Source: Gammaproteobacteria bacterium 28-57-27
Lineage (GTDB): Bacteria > Pseudomonadota > Gammaproteobacteria > Halothiobacillales > Halothiobacillaceae
NCBI GenBank assembly: GCA_002281735.1
Contig: NCGK01000010.1
Coordinates: forward strand, 1 to 64,000
Length of the DNA stretch: 64,000 nucleotides
Direction of reading: 5' to 3'
How positions within the stretch are numbered: the stretch's first letter is position 1; each line of letters starts with the position of its first letter. The position numbers and the translations under genes were made by a program. Of this stretch, positions 30,275 to 38,897 are shown piece after piece. The notes beneath the pieces are model-generated. The model saw nothing but the letters and a program-made list of their open reading frames with translations. It had not been told where the DNA came from and made no database searches.

Positions 30275-30565
30275 ATGAGCACCAAAGCCGCTTATCAACA
30301 AAAAATTGAAGCCGAAATCGAGCTCGCCCAAGCTAAAATAGAGGCGTTAAAGGCGCAGGCTAAAAGTGCCCTTGCTGATGAACGCATCAAATATGAAAAC
30401 GAAATTGCCGCGATTGAAAGTGGGCTTGAAGCCACAAAATCCAAGCTAAAGGAATTAGGCGAAGCCAGCGATGATGCTTGGGATCACCTAAAATCCGGCG
30501 TAGAAAGCGCGTGGAACTCAGCGAGTCATTCCATTCACGCGGCTTACACCAAGCTCAAGGGTTAA
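30275..30565 (+). CDS. Coiled-coil protein, likely stress-related
   Basis: 96 residues, highly charged and Ala/Glu/Lys-rich. Heptad-like helices run from about 5 to 70 (KIEAEIELAQAKIEALKAQAKS), and the tail SGVESAWNSASHSIHAAYTKLKG resembles the end of small coiled-coil proteins found with osmotic or envelope-stress genes. No signal peptide. Third of three small co-directional genes with its own terminator behind it. Confidence 0.7.
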   Translation: MSTKAAYQQKIEAEIELAQAKIEALKAQAKSALADERIKYENEIAAIESGLEATKSKLKELGEASDDAWDHLKSGVESAWNSASHSIHAAYTKLKG

Positions 30566-30592
30566 TCGCCGCGTTGAATGTTTTGGCGTTCC

Positions 30593-30625
30593 CACAAAAA
30601 AACCCGCAATGCGGGTTTTTTTGTG
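30593..30625. terminator. Rho-independent terminator
   Basis: An ACCCGC/GCGGGT stem with a 3-nt loop is flanked by seven As and seven Ts, so it may act in both directions. Confidence 0.92.
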
Positions 30626-30626
30626 T

Positions 30627-30730
30627 CTATAGCTCTGGCACGACACGACTTGAATGTAGGTCGGATTTTAGCCCGACATGCCAGCATGAATGCCGACCTA
30701 CAATCGCGGGTAAAGCTGGTCGGATCAATA
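30627..30730 (-). repeat. REP-like dispersed repeat, copy 1
   Basis: This 104-nt segment is closely similar, in reverse orientation, to 59797-59900. The core (30655-30702) is an inverted repeat with 10-nt arms TGTAGGTCGG and CCGACCTACA around a GTCGGGCT-type centre. The short reading frames across it are artefacts of the repeat. Confidence 0.8.
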
Positions 30731-30766
30731 ACCGCCTATCGGATTAAGCGACAGCCGTAAACCCAC

Positions 30767-31819
30767 TCAAGCCAACTGCGCACCCAACAAACTGCCAATT
30801 AAATATGTGATCGCACCCGCGCCCGCACCAATCAGCAACATGCGCAAACCGCCGCCAAACGCCTTGCGTCCGGTAAACAGCGAAAGCACCGCTCCCACCG
30901 CAAACAAGCCCAAAGCCGCCAGGCCAGCGCCCACAACCAAGGCTGGCTGCCCCTGTATTCCGAACAAAAACGGCAACAGAGGAATGATGGCGCCCGCCAC
31001 GAAAGCCAAAAACGATGAAATCGCCGCGCCCCAAGGCGAGCCAAGCTCATCCGGATTCAAGCCCAATTCCTCACGCGAAAGCACATCCAGTGCATTGTCC
31101 GGGTCTTGCATCATTTGCCGCGCCACGTCGCGTGCCTGCGCCAGATCCATGCCACGCGCATGGTAGATCTGCGCCAGCTCCTCAGCCTCTTCATCGGGAT
31201 ACGCGGCAATCTCTTCGCGCTCCAGCCCGATTTGATATTCATACATCTCGCGTTGCGAGCGCATGGAAATGTATTCACCTGCCGCCATGGACAGCGCGCC
31301 GGCCAATAGCCCCGCCACCCCGGCCACCAATACCGCCGCTGGCTCGCCACCTGCACCACTGGTTGCCCCGGCCACCCCCATAATCAGACTGGTATTCGAC
31401 ACCAGCCCGTCGTTCACCCCAAATACCGCGGCGCGCAATGAACCATCGTTTCCGCCACGCAAATGCGCCTTTTCAGGCGAACCATCCTCCACCGGCGGAT
31501 GGTTCAAGGGCCTGGATTTGAACTGATAACCAGACAAGCCACGTACCTTCATGGCCGCTAAAACTGGACGAATCGCGCGCGGTGTCAAACGCGCCGCCAA
31601 CCACGCGACCAAGCGCGCACGCGCGGAAGGAGCGAACGTGGCACACGTCCCACCCGCCGCCTCGACGCGAGCCGCCCAAGTTTGCGCCTGCTCTTCTGCG
31701 GCATTGGCCAAGTGCAGAAACAGAGCCGCTTGGCGCGCGTCCGCCTCGATTTTGGCCAACTCGCGGTATAACCACGCCGACTGCTTTTCTTCATGCCATG
31801 AATTCAGATCGCTCAACAT
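30767..31819 (-). CDS. Ferritin-like/VIT1-CCC1 iron or manganese transporter fusion
   Basis: 350 residues. Residues 1-90 are a ferritin-like (rubrerythrin-type) helical domain (WLYRELAKIEADARQAALFLHLANAAEEQAQTWA), with Glu and His residues of the Ex6Y/ExxH kind that bind iron. Residues 125-350 are a VIT1/CCC1 domain with the signature LRAAVFGVNDGLVSNTSLIMGVAGA and five spans, and an acidic metal-binding loop EREEIAAYPDEEAEELAQIY. The family exports or sequesters Fe2+/Mn2+. GAGG lies 6 nt before the start. Confidence 0.88.
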   Translation of the reverse strand: MLSDLNSWHEEKQSAWLYRELAKIEADARQAALFLHLANAAEEQAQTWAARVEAAGGTCATFAPSARARLVAWLAARLTPRAIRPVLAAMKVRGLSGYQFKSRPLNHPPVEDGSPEKAHLRGGNDGSLRAAVFGVNDGLVSNTSLIMGVAGATSGAGGEPAAVLVAGVAGLLAGALSMAAGEYISMRSQREMYEYQIGLEREEIAAYPDEEAEELAQIYHARGMDLAQARDVARQMMQDPDNALDVLSREELGLNPDELGSPWGAAISSFLAFVAGAIIPLLPFLFGIQGQPALVVGAGLAALGLFAVGAVLSLFTGRKAFGGGLRMLLIGAGAGAITYLIGSLLGAQLA

Positions 31820-31857
31820 AATGCCCTCTTGTGCTACGCAAACGACTTAATACGATC

Positions 31858-32379
31858 TCACTCAACAGATTCTTGTTTTTCAGGCGTTTCCGGTGGATGC
31901 TCAAACCTGCTGGCCGTCAAGGCGTACACACCGTAGGCCACAATCGCCACCAGCCCCCAGCTCAAACCCGCCACCACGCCCAGGTCGATAATGCCGCGCC
32001 AGGGTTGCGGCAGCAGACGCACCGCCAAAATCAGCAGCACAATGCCCGAAGTCACCGCCCATGACACGATCATGCGCTTGCGTGTGGCATGAAAAAATCC
32101 CATACAAAAGGCAGGTGCAAGCAGCACATGCAGCCACTGCGGATGTTCACGCAAATAACGTGCCCGTGCCGCAACACGCGGCGCGAAACCCTTCTGGAAA
32201 CCACGATAACCCTCGCCCACCAGCATAAACAGTAGCCAAGGCAAGGCCACCGCCCACTCCAGCCAACCCCAGGGCATCCCCCATGCTTCCAATGCAATCG
32301 GACTTAAACGCACCACCGCCCAGCCAATCAGCAGGCTCACGCCCACCACCCCCCACCACGCACCCAGACGACCCAACAT
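31858..32379 (-). CDS. Hypothetical multi-span membrane protein
   Basis: About 173 residues with four or five hydrophobic segments (VVGVSLLIGWAVV, ALPWLLFMLVG, VLLAPAFCMGFF, IVSWAVTSGIVLLILAV and WGLVAIVAYGVYAL), and a short charged tail. No family recognised. The start at ATG 32379 has GAGG 8 nt upstream; a TTG eight codons earlier is possible. Located just downstream of the divergent DUF853 start and next to the iron transporter. Confidence 0.65.
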   Translation of the reverse strand: MLGRLGAWWGVVGVSLLIGWAVVRLSPIALEAWGMPWGWLEWAVALPWLLFMLVGEGYRGFQKGFAPRVAARARYLREHPQWLHVLLAPAFCMGFFHATRKRMIVSWAVTSGIVLLILAVRLLPQPWRGIIDLGVVAGLSWGLVAIVAYGVYALTASRFEHPPETPEKQESVE

Positions 32380-32488
32380 TCCACTCACCTCGTCTTCATC
32401 CAATGCTGCAAAGGTGAAACGATACCACGCACGGCATTATTCAAGTTTCACACTACAATCAGCGGCCACTTCAATCACACGACGACAC

Positions 32489-34060
32489 ATGTTTATGCAG
32501 CACGACATTTTCATTGGCGCAGTCGATAACACCACTCAACCAGGAGCTCATCAAGAGGCTCATCTATTAGGCCGCATGGCCAACCGCCACGGCCTGATTG
32601 CAGGCGCCACCGGCACGGGTAAGACCGTGACCCTGCAAACCCTGGCCGAAGGCTTCAGCCGCATGGGCACGCCGGTGTTTCTGGCCGACATCAAGGGCGA
32701 TCTGGCCGGGCTAAGTCAGGTAGGCGAAGACAAGCCACGCATCCGCGAGCGTGTGCAAAAAATCGGCCTGCCCGACTTCCAACTGGCCGCCGCGCCGGTG
32801 GTGTTTTGGGACGTGTACGGCGAACTGGGTCACCCGCTGCGCACCACCATCTCCGACATGGGGCCGCTGCTGCTCGCCCGCCTGCTCAATTTAAATGACA
32901 CTCAGGCGGGCGTTTTGAACATCGCCTTCCGCGTGGCCGACGAACAAGGTTTGCTGCTGCTGGACATCAAAGATCTGCGCGCCCTGATGCAGCATGTGGC
33001 CGAACACGCCCGCGAGCTGACCATCACCTATGGCAATGTCTCCGCAGCCAGCGTCGGCGCCATCCAGCGCGCCTTACTCACACTTGAGGATGCCGGTGGC
33101 ACCTTTCTATTCGGCGAACCCGCCATCACCCTTGACGATCTGCTGCAAACCGATGCGCAAGGCCGTGGTGTCATCAACGTCCTCGCCGCCGAAAAACTAT
33201 TCCACTCGCCGCAGCTCTACGCCACCCTGCTGCTTTGGCTGTTGGCTGAACTGTTTGAACAACTTCCGGAAGCAGGCGATCTGGAGCAGCCCAAACTGGT
33301 GTTCTTCTTCGACGAAGCTCATCTTTTATTCGACGATGCCCCCAAAGTCCTGATCGACACGGTGGAAAAAGTGGTGCGTCTGATCCGCTCCAAAGGCGTG
33401 GGCATCTACTTCATTACCCAAAACCCGCTCGATGTACCGCTCGCCATCCTTGGCCAACTCGGCAACCGCGTGCAGCACGCCCTGCGCGCCTTCACCCCAC
33501 GCGACCAGGAAGCGGTGCGCGTGGCTGCTGACACCTTCCGCCCCAAGCCCGGCCTCAACACCGCCGAAGCCATCACCCAACTCGGGGTAGGCGAAGCGCT
33601 GGTGTCCTGTCTCGACAGCAAAGGCACGCCCAACCCGGTCGAGCGCGTGCTGGTCGCGCCCCCGCGCTCGCGTATCGGTGCCATCACCCCGGACGAACGC
33701 ACACAAATCATTCACAACTCCAATGTCTATGGCGTGTTTGAAAAAGCTGTTGATCGTGAATCAGCGTATGAAATTCTTAAACAGCGCACCGAAGACGCGC
33801 TTGATGCGGCTCAAGCCGATACGCCCACATCCACGGCGCGCACACGTCAGCAGACGCCCACCCGTGCGCCGGACGAAGCCAAATCCGGCGGTCTGCTGGA
33901 TGGACTGTTTGGCGGCAATCAAAACAGCAGCGGTCGCCGCACACGCGAATCGGTGGGCGAAGCCTTTGTCAAAAGCACCATGCGTGCGGTGGGAAGCCGT
34001 CTTGGCCAGGAAATCATACGCGGCGTGATGGGCGCCATCATCGGTAAAGGCAGACGTTAA
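32489..34060 (+). CDS. DUF853 HerA-like ATPase (YjgR type)
   Basis: About 523 residues. Walker A is GATGTGKTVTLQ, Walker B LVFFFDEAHLLF, and GMANRHGLI-like residues (GRMANRHGLIAG) and VFLADIKGDLAGLSQ identify the DUF853/HerA-FtsK family. It is an ATP-driven pore-type motor of unknown substrate. The C-terminal part is Gly/Arg-rich and low in complexity before a conserved helix. Two ATGs six nt apart are possible starts; no good ribosome-binding site is seen for either. Confidence 0.88.
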   Translation: MFMQHDIFIGAVDNTTQPGAHQEAHLLGRMANRHGLIAGATGTGKTVTLQTLAEGFSRMGTPVFLADIKGDLAGLSQVGEDKPRIRERVQKIGLPDFQLAAAPVVFWDVYGELGHPLRTTISDMGPLLLARLLNLNDTQAGVLNIAFRVADEQGLLLLDIKDLRALMQHVAEHARELTITYGNVSAASVGAIQRALLTLEDAGGTFLFGEPAITLDDLLQTDAQGRGVINVLAAEKLFHSPQLYATLLLWLLAELFEQLPEAGDLEQPKLVFFFDEAHLLFDDAPKVLIDTVEKVVRLIRSKGVGIYFITQNPLDVPLAILGQLGNRVQHALRAFTPRDQEAVRVAADTFRPKPGLNTAEAITQLGVGEALVSCLDSKGTPNPVERVLVAPPRSRIGAITPDERTQIIHNSNVYGVFEKAVDRESAYEILKQRTEDALDAAQADTPTSTARTRQQTPTRAPDEAKSGGLLDGLFGGNQNSSGRRTRESVGEAFVKSTMRAVGSRLGQEIIRGVMGAIIGKGRR

Positions 34061-34090
34061 AGAAACGCTGATTTATTCAGTGTTTCCCGC

Positions 34091-34140
34091 TTGGGGCAGG
34101 ATGCCCCAACATGAACAAAGACGTAAGTCTTTGATTCATG
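34091..34140. other. Two adjacent inverted repeats after the DUF853 gene
   Basis: TTGGGGCA and TGCCCCAA (34091-34109, 3-nt loop) are followed by CATGAAcAAAGAC and GTCTTTgaTTCATG arms (34110-34140). No T-run follows, so they are not classical terminators. They lie between DUF853 and the rpmB promoter. Confidence 0.5.
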
Positions 34141-34216
34141 AGAGCCATTGCGGACATGTGCCGCGATAAGCATCTACTTAAAGATATTCAGCACCGCCAT
34201 TCGCACACTTCAAAGC

Positions 34217-34245
34217 TTGAGCACGTGATTAACATCGCGTACAAT
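34217..34245 (+). promoter_or_regulatory. Sigma-70 promoter for rpmB-rpmG
   Basis: TTGAGC (34217-34222) and TACAAT (34240-34245) are separated by exactly 17 nt, about 63 nt before rpmB. Both boxes match the consensus well. Confidence 0.75.
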
Positions 34246-34307
34246 CGCGGGCTTTCGTATTCCGGACACCGCTGATCCGGAGATTTTTGAGTCAAAGGTA
34301 GTTCATT

Positions 34308-34544
34308 ATGTCCAGAGTATGCCAAGTCACCGGCAAGGCTGTTATCACCGGGAACACTGTATCCCACGCCAACAACAAGGCGCGTCGTCGCTTTCTTCCC
34401 AACCTGCACCATCACCGTTTCTGGTTGGAAACTGAAAAGCGCTTCATCAGCCTGCGCGTATCTGCCAAAGGCATGCGCGTGATCGACAAACTGGGTCTTG
34501 AGCATGTTCTTAACGACATGCGCGCCCGTGGCGAAAAAGTTTAA
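34308..34544 (+). CDS. rpmB: 50S ribosomal protein L28
   Basis: 78 residues: [41 protein letters not shown] and the conserved C-terminal [15 protein letters not shown]. Large-subunit protein, co-transcribed with rpmG 11 nt downstream, as in most proteobacteria. Confidence 0.98.
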   Translation: MSRVCQVTGKAVITGNTVSHANNKARRRFLPNLHHHRFWLETEKRFISLRVSAKGMRVIDKLGLEHVLNDMRARGEKV

Positions 34545-34555
34545 GGTAATCAGAC

Positions 34556-34723
34556 ATGGCAAAAGCAGCTAGCGACAAGATCAAACTCGTGTCCTCCGCA
34601 GGCACCGGTTTTTTCTACACCACCAAGAAAAACAAGCGCAACACGCCTGAAAAGTTCGAGTTCCGCAAGTACGACCCCGTCGTGCGCCAACATGTCATTT
34701 TCAAGGAAGCCAAGATTAAATAA
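34556..34723 (+). CDS. rpmG: 50S ribosomal protein L33
   Basis: 55 residues: [41 protein letters not shown]. It lacks the CxxC zinc motifs (the zinc-free form), which fits a copy that works when zinc is scarce but is also the usual form in gammaproteobacteria. Ends shortly before a terminator. Confidence 0.98.
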   Translation: MAKAASDKIKLVSSAGTGFFYTTKKNKRNTPEKFEFRKYDPVVRQHVIFKEAKIK

Positions 34724-34743
34724 TCCTGCTTCCTGAAATGCAC

Positions 34744-34774
34744 AAAAACCCGGTTTTCATCACCGGGTTTTTTT
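34744..34774 (+). terminator. Rho-independent terminator of rpmBG
   Basis: An ACCCGGT/ACCGGGT stem with a 7-nt loop is preceded by As and followed by seven Ts. Confidence 0.9.
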
Positions 34775-34846
34775 ATTGGTCGCGGCAGAGCGATTGTAAA
34801 CGGATCCTAGGGCAAGGGCTTATTGTCCGCGTAGACCCCATTGATC

Positions 34847-35170
34847 CTACTGCACATTCACCACCACATATTGATTGCCGGAAGGTTGGTAGTACGTTCC
34901 CCCGCACTGCTGCAAGGTCGTCCCCTCCACCACGACTGTCGTGCATGAGGGCGGCAGCGTAGCGACGTACACGGACGTCGCATAAATCATCCGCCGCGTG
35001 GTGCGGCGGGCGACGCCTGCCGCACTGATCGGGGTCATGGGTCGCCCGACCACGGCTTCCGCGTTCTTGACCGGCGACCATCCACTCAAGCCAAGTTCCG
35101 GTTGATAGTCGCCCACGGCAAGGACAAGACCCACACCGACCGCCAAAACCCAAGGTGTCGCTCTTTGCAT
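34847..35170 (-). CDS. Small secreted protein with AVVGRPxTP motif
   Basis: 107 residues. An N-terminal hydrophobic segment (VLAVGVGLVLAV) looks like a signal peptide. The motif NAEAVVGRPMTPISAAGVARR is shared with the product of 41340-41693, and a C-terminal PPSCTTVVVEGTTLQQCGG...YVVVNV holds two cysteines that could form a disulfide. Such proteins recur near DUF1254 genes; function is unknown. Its ATG overlaps the DUF2092 stop codon by one nucleotide (TAATG). Confidence 0.7.
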   Translation of the reverse strand: MQRATPWVLAVGVGLVLAVGDYQPELGLSGWSPVKNAEAVVGRPMTPISAAGVARRTTRRMIYATSVYVATLPPSCTTVVVEGTTLQQCGGTYYQPSGNQYVVVNVQ

Positions 35171-35958
35171 TACTTGACCCCCTGGGCAGGCACAATCTCG
35201 CCCATATCATCCACCGTCAGCGCGTCGAGTTTCCTGGCATCGGCGGGTGGGACGAAAGTGAATTGCGCGGGAGAAATCACAGGCTTGGTGTTCCAGTCGC
35301 TGAGTTGCACGCTGTACTGAGGTGCGGCGGTCATCCACTTGGTGGTGATGACGTACTTCATCGGCAACGGATCCTTGCCCGCTTGAACCCACAGCTGCCA
35401 ATCGACCTGCGGCGTGCGGAAAGCGAGGTGGTGGCATTCAATCCCGCCGATACGCGCCATGCCGTAATAGGCGCTGCTGGTCACGCCCGGAGCCAGCGCG
35501 GCGTAAGGATTGGCGAGCAAAAGATCCGCCCCCGGCAAACTCAGGCCGCTGCCCTGCTCCAGACTGCGAATGGCGTCATCCATCGTGCCCGCAACATCTT
35601 TTTGCATGTACGCATTCATATCCTTGCCGAACAGGCTCAGCTTGCTGCCGTCGAAATAGAGCGCCACATCGGCAAAGCGCCCCTGGCGGGTGATATAAAA
35701 ATGCGAGGGGCGCTCGACCAGCAAAGTCGCGCGGCTGTTGAACTGTAATTTTTGCCCCTCGGTGGTAATCAGCTCGTTGCTAATATCCGCGTTGACGCTG
35801 AAGGCCTTGGTGTTGGCGAGGTGCTCGGACATGGCGCGCAGGATTTCATCCGCGTGCGGGTTGAGTTCCCCGGCGAACGTGCCCGCTGCCGGCAGGCTTA
35901 GGCAGACCGCAAGGGATGCAATCAAAAACTGGCGTCGATTCAACAAGACAGGGCGCAT
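35170..35958 (-). CDS. DUF2092 periplasmic protein (LolA-like fold)
   Basis: 262 residues. A signal peptide (NRRQFLIASLAVCLSLPAAGTFA) precedes a domain with ADEILRAMSEHLANTKAFSVNADISNELI, typical of DUF2092, a family related in fold to LolA-type lipid-binding proteins. It probably handles a hydrophobic compound in the periplasm (inference). A perfect AAGGAGG stands 4 nt from the ATG. Coupled to the next small gene by TAATG. Confidence 0.82.
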   Translation of the reverse strand: MRPVLLNRRQFLIASLAVCLSLPAAGTFAGELNPHADEILRAMSEHLANTKAFSVNADISNELITTEGQKLQFNSRATLLVERPSHFYITRQGRFADVALYFDGSKLSLFGKDMNAYMQKDVAGTMDDAIRSLEQGSGLSLPGADLLLANPYAALAPGVTSSAYYGMARIGGIECHHLAFRTPQVDWQLWVQAGKDPLPMKYVITTKWMTAAPQYSVQLSDWNTKPVISPAQFTFVPPADARKLDALTVDDMGEIVPAQGVK

Positions 35959-36006
35959 ACGACCTCCTTCGCCGATTGGCGGGTTACGGGGAAAAAATTA
36001 AATCAA

Positions 36007-37284
36007 TCAAGCCTTGGCGTCTGGGTGGATGGGAATAAGCAGCGGCGCATCAATCGCCTGCATGACATACGAAAGCGGCAAGTCGTTTGCGTACAGCGTG
36101 GCCATGGCGCGCAGGTATTTGCGGATATGCAAAAAAAACTTCTTGTAGCCCTTGCAAAGGTAGTGCAAACCGGGCTCGCCGTCCGGCGTCGTCGCAAAAC
36201 GGTGTTTTGGACAACCGCCCCAACACGCGGCCTTAACCTCGCATTCGCGGCAATATTTCGGCAACGTGCTTTCCTTGTGCGGCCCGAAACCGGAGGCCAC
36301 CGAACGCTCGACCATCGCGCCTAGCTCATCGTGAAGAACATGGCCGATCTTGTATTCCGGATACACGTAATGGTCGCAGGCGAATACGCTGCCATCATGT
36401 TCCATCGCCACGGCGCGCCCGCATTGGCGGGAGAAGATGCACACCGGCGACGGCTCGCCAAGCCAGGCGCTGAGCGCCCACTCGAAGTTCATCACGAACA
36501 CGCTGCCGACATCTTTGCGCACCCATTCTTCGTAAATGGCGATCAGAAAATCGCCATAAGCTTCCGGCTCGACCGTCCACGGCGTGATGCGGGTGTTCGG
36601 CTCGGGGCGATCGAGCAGCGCGGGGCGCGCCAACCAGAACTTGATGACCTGGGTATCGGCATCCGCCTCGCGCTCGACGATCGGCGTGAACTGGATGTAT
36701 TGAATCCCGGCCTGTTTGAAAAAGCGGTAAACCTCCAGCGGATGGTAGGCGGTTTCACGCCCGACGCAGGCCAGCGCGTTGAACTCGACTCCATGCTTTT
36801 GCAACAGGCGCACCCCGTGCATCACCCGCTCGAAAGTGCCCTGCCCCTGCCGATCCTTGCGGTAGATGTCGTGCACCTCTTGTGGACCGTCCAGGCTCAC
36901 GCCGATGAAAAACTCGTGCGCCTTGAAAAACGCGCACCACTCATCGTCCAGACGCAAGGCATTGGTTTGCAGGGTGTTGCGGATTTGCTTTCTGCCCAGA
37001 TAAGGGCGCTGCAACTCCACCACGCGACGGAAAAAGTCGATGCCAAGCAAGGTCGGTTCGCCGCCATGCCAGACGAACTCGACCAGCGGGGTCGGTTGCG
37101 CTTCGATGTATTGTTCGATGTAGCGGGCGAGCACCTCCTGCGGCATTTTGAACTGCTCGCCGCTGGCGTACAGCTCGCGCTTTTCCAGATAAAAACAGTA
37201 GTCGCACTTGATATCGCACACCGAGCCGATCGGCTTGGCAAGAACGTGGATACCAGGCCTGGCGACCGCGCTCGATTCGCTCAT
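36007..37284 (-). CDS. Anaerobic sulfatase-maturating radical SAM enzyme (anSME)
   Basis: 425 residues. The radical SAM cluster motif is CDIKCDYC (Cys23, 27, 30). The C-terminal SPASM region has CGRAVAMEHDGSVFACDHY and CRECEVKAACWGGCPKHRF, which bind two auxiliary 4Fe-4S clusters. It oxidises the active-site Cys or Ser of a sulfatase to formylglycine. The sulfatase in this operon has a Ser, which only this class can modify. The ATG shares one nucleotide with the upstream stop; a GTG one codon earlier is possible. Confidence 0.93.
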   Translation of the reverse strand: MSESSAVARPGIHVLAKPIGSVCDIKCDYCFYLEKRELYASGEQFKMPQEVLARYIEQYIEAQPTPLVEFVWHGGEPTLLGIDFFRRVVELQRPYLGRKQIRNTLQTNALRLDDEWCAFFKAHEFFIGVSLDGPQEVHDIYRKDRQGQGTFERVMHGVRLLQKHGVEFNALACVGRETAYHPLEVYRFFKQAGIQYIQFTPIVEREADADTQVIKFWLARPALLDRPEPNTRITPWTVEPEAYGDFLIAIYEEWVRKDVGSVFVMNFEWALSAWLGEPSPVCIFSRQCGRAVAMEHDGSVFACDHYVYPEYKIGHVLHDELGAMVERSVASGFGPHKESTLPKYCRECEVKAACWGGCPKHRFATTPDGEPGLHYLCKGYKKFFLHIRKYLRAMATLYANDLPLSYVMQAIDAPLLIPIHPDAKA

Positions 37285-38783
37285 CACTTCACCAGCACAA
37301 TGTCATCAGGCCGCCAGGTCTTGTTGAACCAGGGCTCAAGCGGGCCGTACAGGCGCAGAATGGTGAACCAGGCTTTTCCGGGAATCGTCTGCACCCAGTT
37401 GCCCTCCTTGCCGGCGGGCGCCTGCGGGCCGAAATACACATCCACCGAGCCATCGGCATTCACTTGCAAACCCTTGCTTTGGCTGCCGACGGTCGGGAAA
37501 CGCTGATCGGTTTGCAGCATGGAGCGGGTCTGCGTGTCATACACGATCACCGACCAGAAATCCTTCACCGGAACATTCGGCGGCAGGCGCAGCTTGTAGG
37601 TCTTGCCGCCATCGAGCGGGTTCCGCTCGGCATCGACCGCCGTCCACGGATAGGTCGAACCCTGACCGGCCACTTCGGTATCCATTGCTGGCGTGACGCC
37701 GGTGGCGAGGAAAAAGAACATCGGTGCGGCGTCCAGATTCGGCACGCCCGGCTGCTTCTCGAATTTGTAGCCGCCGATGAAGGGGCGCAACCACTGCCGA
37801 TCCTCGAAGAAGAAGGCTTGCTTGTCGCGCGTGCGGTAGCCCAGCGCGCGCCCCGTGGCGTCGCCCACCGCAGCGGCCTCGGCCAGGATTTTCTGCATAC
37901 GCGCATCCGGCGCGAAGGGCTTGCCCTTCTCGATCCCCAACGAAGCCCAAATACCCAGCGTGGTGGCGTCGATGGTATCGGTCGGCTCCTCCTGCACGAC
38001 CTGGTGCAGCATCGGCCAGAACGACGCGTCGGCCGGCGCGACCATATTGAACGGCTTGCCGGACATATTGACGAAGCTCAACGCCGGCGGCGGGTTGCCG
38101 GCCTGCGCCAGCGGGTAGATTTTGGTGTATTGCTTCACCGCATCCACGCCCGGCTTGGTGTCGCCGTTCACCAGGAAGCTGCGCCACCCGACCCAGGTGT
38201 GGAGGGTCGGGCTGCGCACGACGTGGTAACCGTCCGGCACGGCACCCTTGTAGCCCGGTGGAAGAATCAGGTACTTGCCGCCCGCACCCTTGTCGGGGCC
38301 GGTGATGCCGAGATCCGTATTCCAGCGATACCACATGTCATCAATCAGGCCGAGCACCTTGGGCGGGACTTCGAGCACCAGCGGCCCGTTGCGCAAATCC
38401 AGCCAGAACCAGGTGTAAGGCGTGTTGTTATTGGCGGTCAGCTCGGTCGTGCGTGAATCGACCAGGTTTTCCCAGATGGGAACCGTGCTGTTGGCCGGCC
38501 CCATCTTGAGAATGTTTTCGCGGTTAGCCAACTGATTGACCGCTGGCAGGCCGAGCAGATAGCCCTGCACGGCGCGCTGGAAGTCCAGATTGTCGTAGAT
38601 TTTCTGCGTGCTGGCCTGATCGGGCACACCATCGAAGAACTTCAGCGTGCCGAGTCGGCTTTCCAGCTTGTCCGGCATGGCGATGCCGGGGGGCGTCGGG
38701 GTGGTGTATTGGTATGCTGCCGCCGTGGCCGCCGCGCTCATGACGGTAAGCATCACCGCAGAGAAAAGTACCTGTTTTTTCAT
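37284..38783 (-). CDS. DUF1254/DUF1214 periplasmic protein
   Basis: About 499 residues with a signal peptide (MKKQVLFSAVMLTVMSAAATAAA). The first half (about 50-180) is a DUF1254 domain; the last part, with YPWTAVDAERNPLDGGKTYKLRLPPNVPVKDFWSVIVYD and GNWVQTIPGKAWFTILRLYGPLEPWFNKTWRPDDI, is the DUF1214 domain. The catalytic role of this family is not known. AGGA lies 8 nt before the ATG at 38783. It lies between the sulfatase and its maturase, so it likely serves the same pathway. Confidence 0.88.
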   Translation of the reverse strand: MKKQVLFSAVMLTVMSAAATAAAYQYTTPTPPGIAMPDKLESRLGTLKFFDGVPDQASTQKIYDNLDFQRAVQGYLLGLPAVNQLANRENILKMGPANSTVPIWENLVDSRTTELTANNNTPYTWFWLDLRNGPLVLEVPPKVLGLIDDMWYRWNTDLGITGPDKGAGGKYLILPPGYKGAVPDGYHVVRSPTLHTWVGWRSFLVNGDTKPGVDAVKQYTKIYPLAQAGNPPPALSFVNMSGKPFNMVAPADASFWPMLHQVVQEEPTDTIDATTLGIWASLGIEKGKPFAPDARMQKILAEAAAVGDATGRALGYRTRDKQAFFFEDRQWLRPFIGGYKFEKQPGVPNLDAAPMFFFLATGVTPAMDTEVAGQGSTYPWTAVDAERNPLDGGKTYKLRLPPNVPVKDFWSVIVYDTQTRSMLQTDQRFPTVGSQSKGLQVNADGSVDVYFGPQAPAGKEGNWVQTIPGKAWFTILRLYGPLEPWFNKTWRPDDIVLVK

Positions 38784-38897
38784 GTTCATGTTCCTAATTG
38801 GAGTTATTTCGCAGCAAGGTGTTGAAAAGCATGACCCAAGGGCATGCTTGGGGAATGTTTGGAGCACAGCGGATAGCGCGGGGAGCTAGGCGCAGCC

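Noticed and set aside
30478-30760. Short frames with ARHDLNVGRILARHASMNADLQSR
   Set aside because: They are read through the REP-like repeat; a near-identical frame appears at the second copy.
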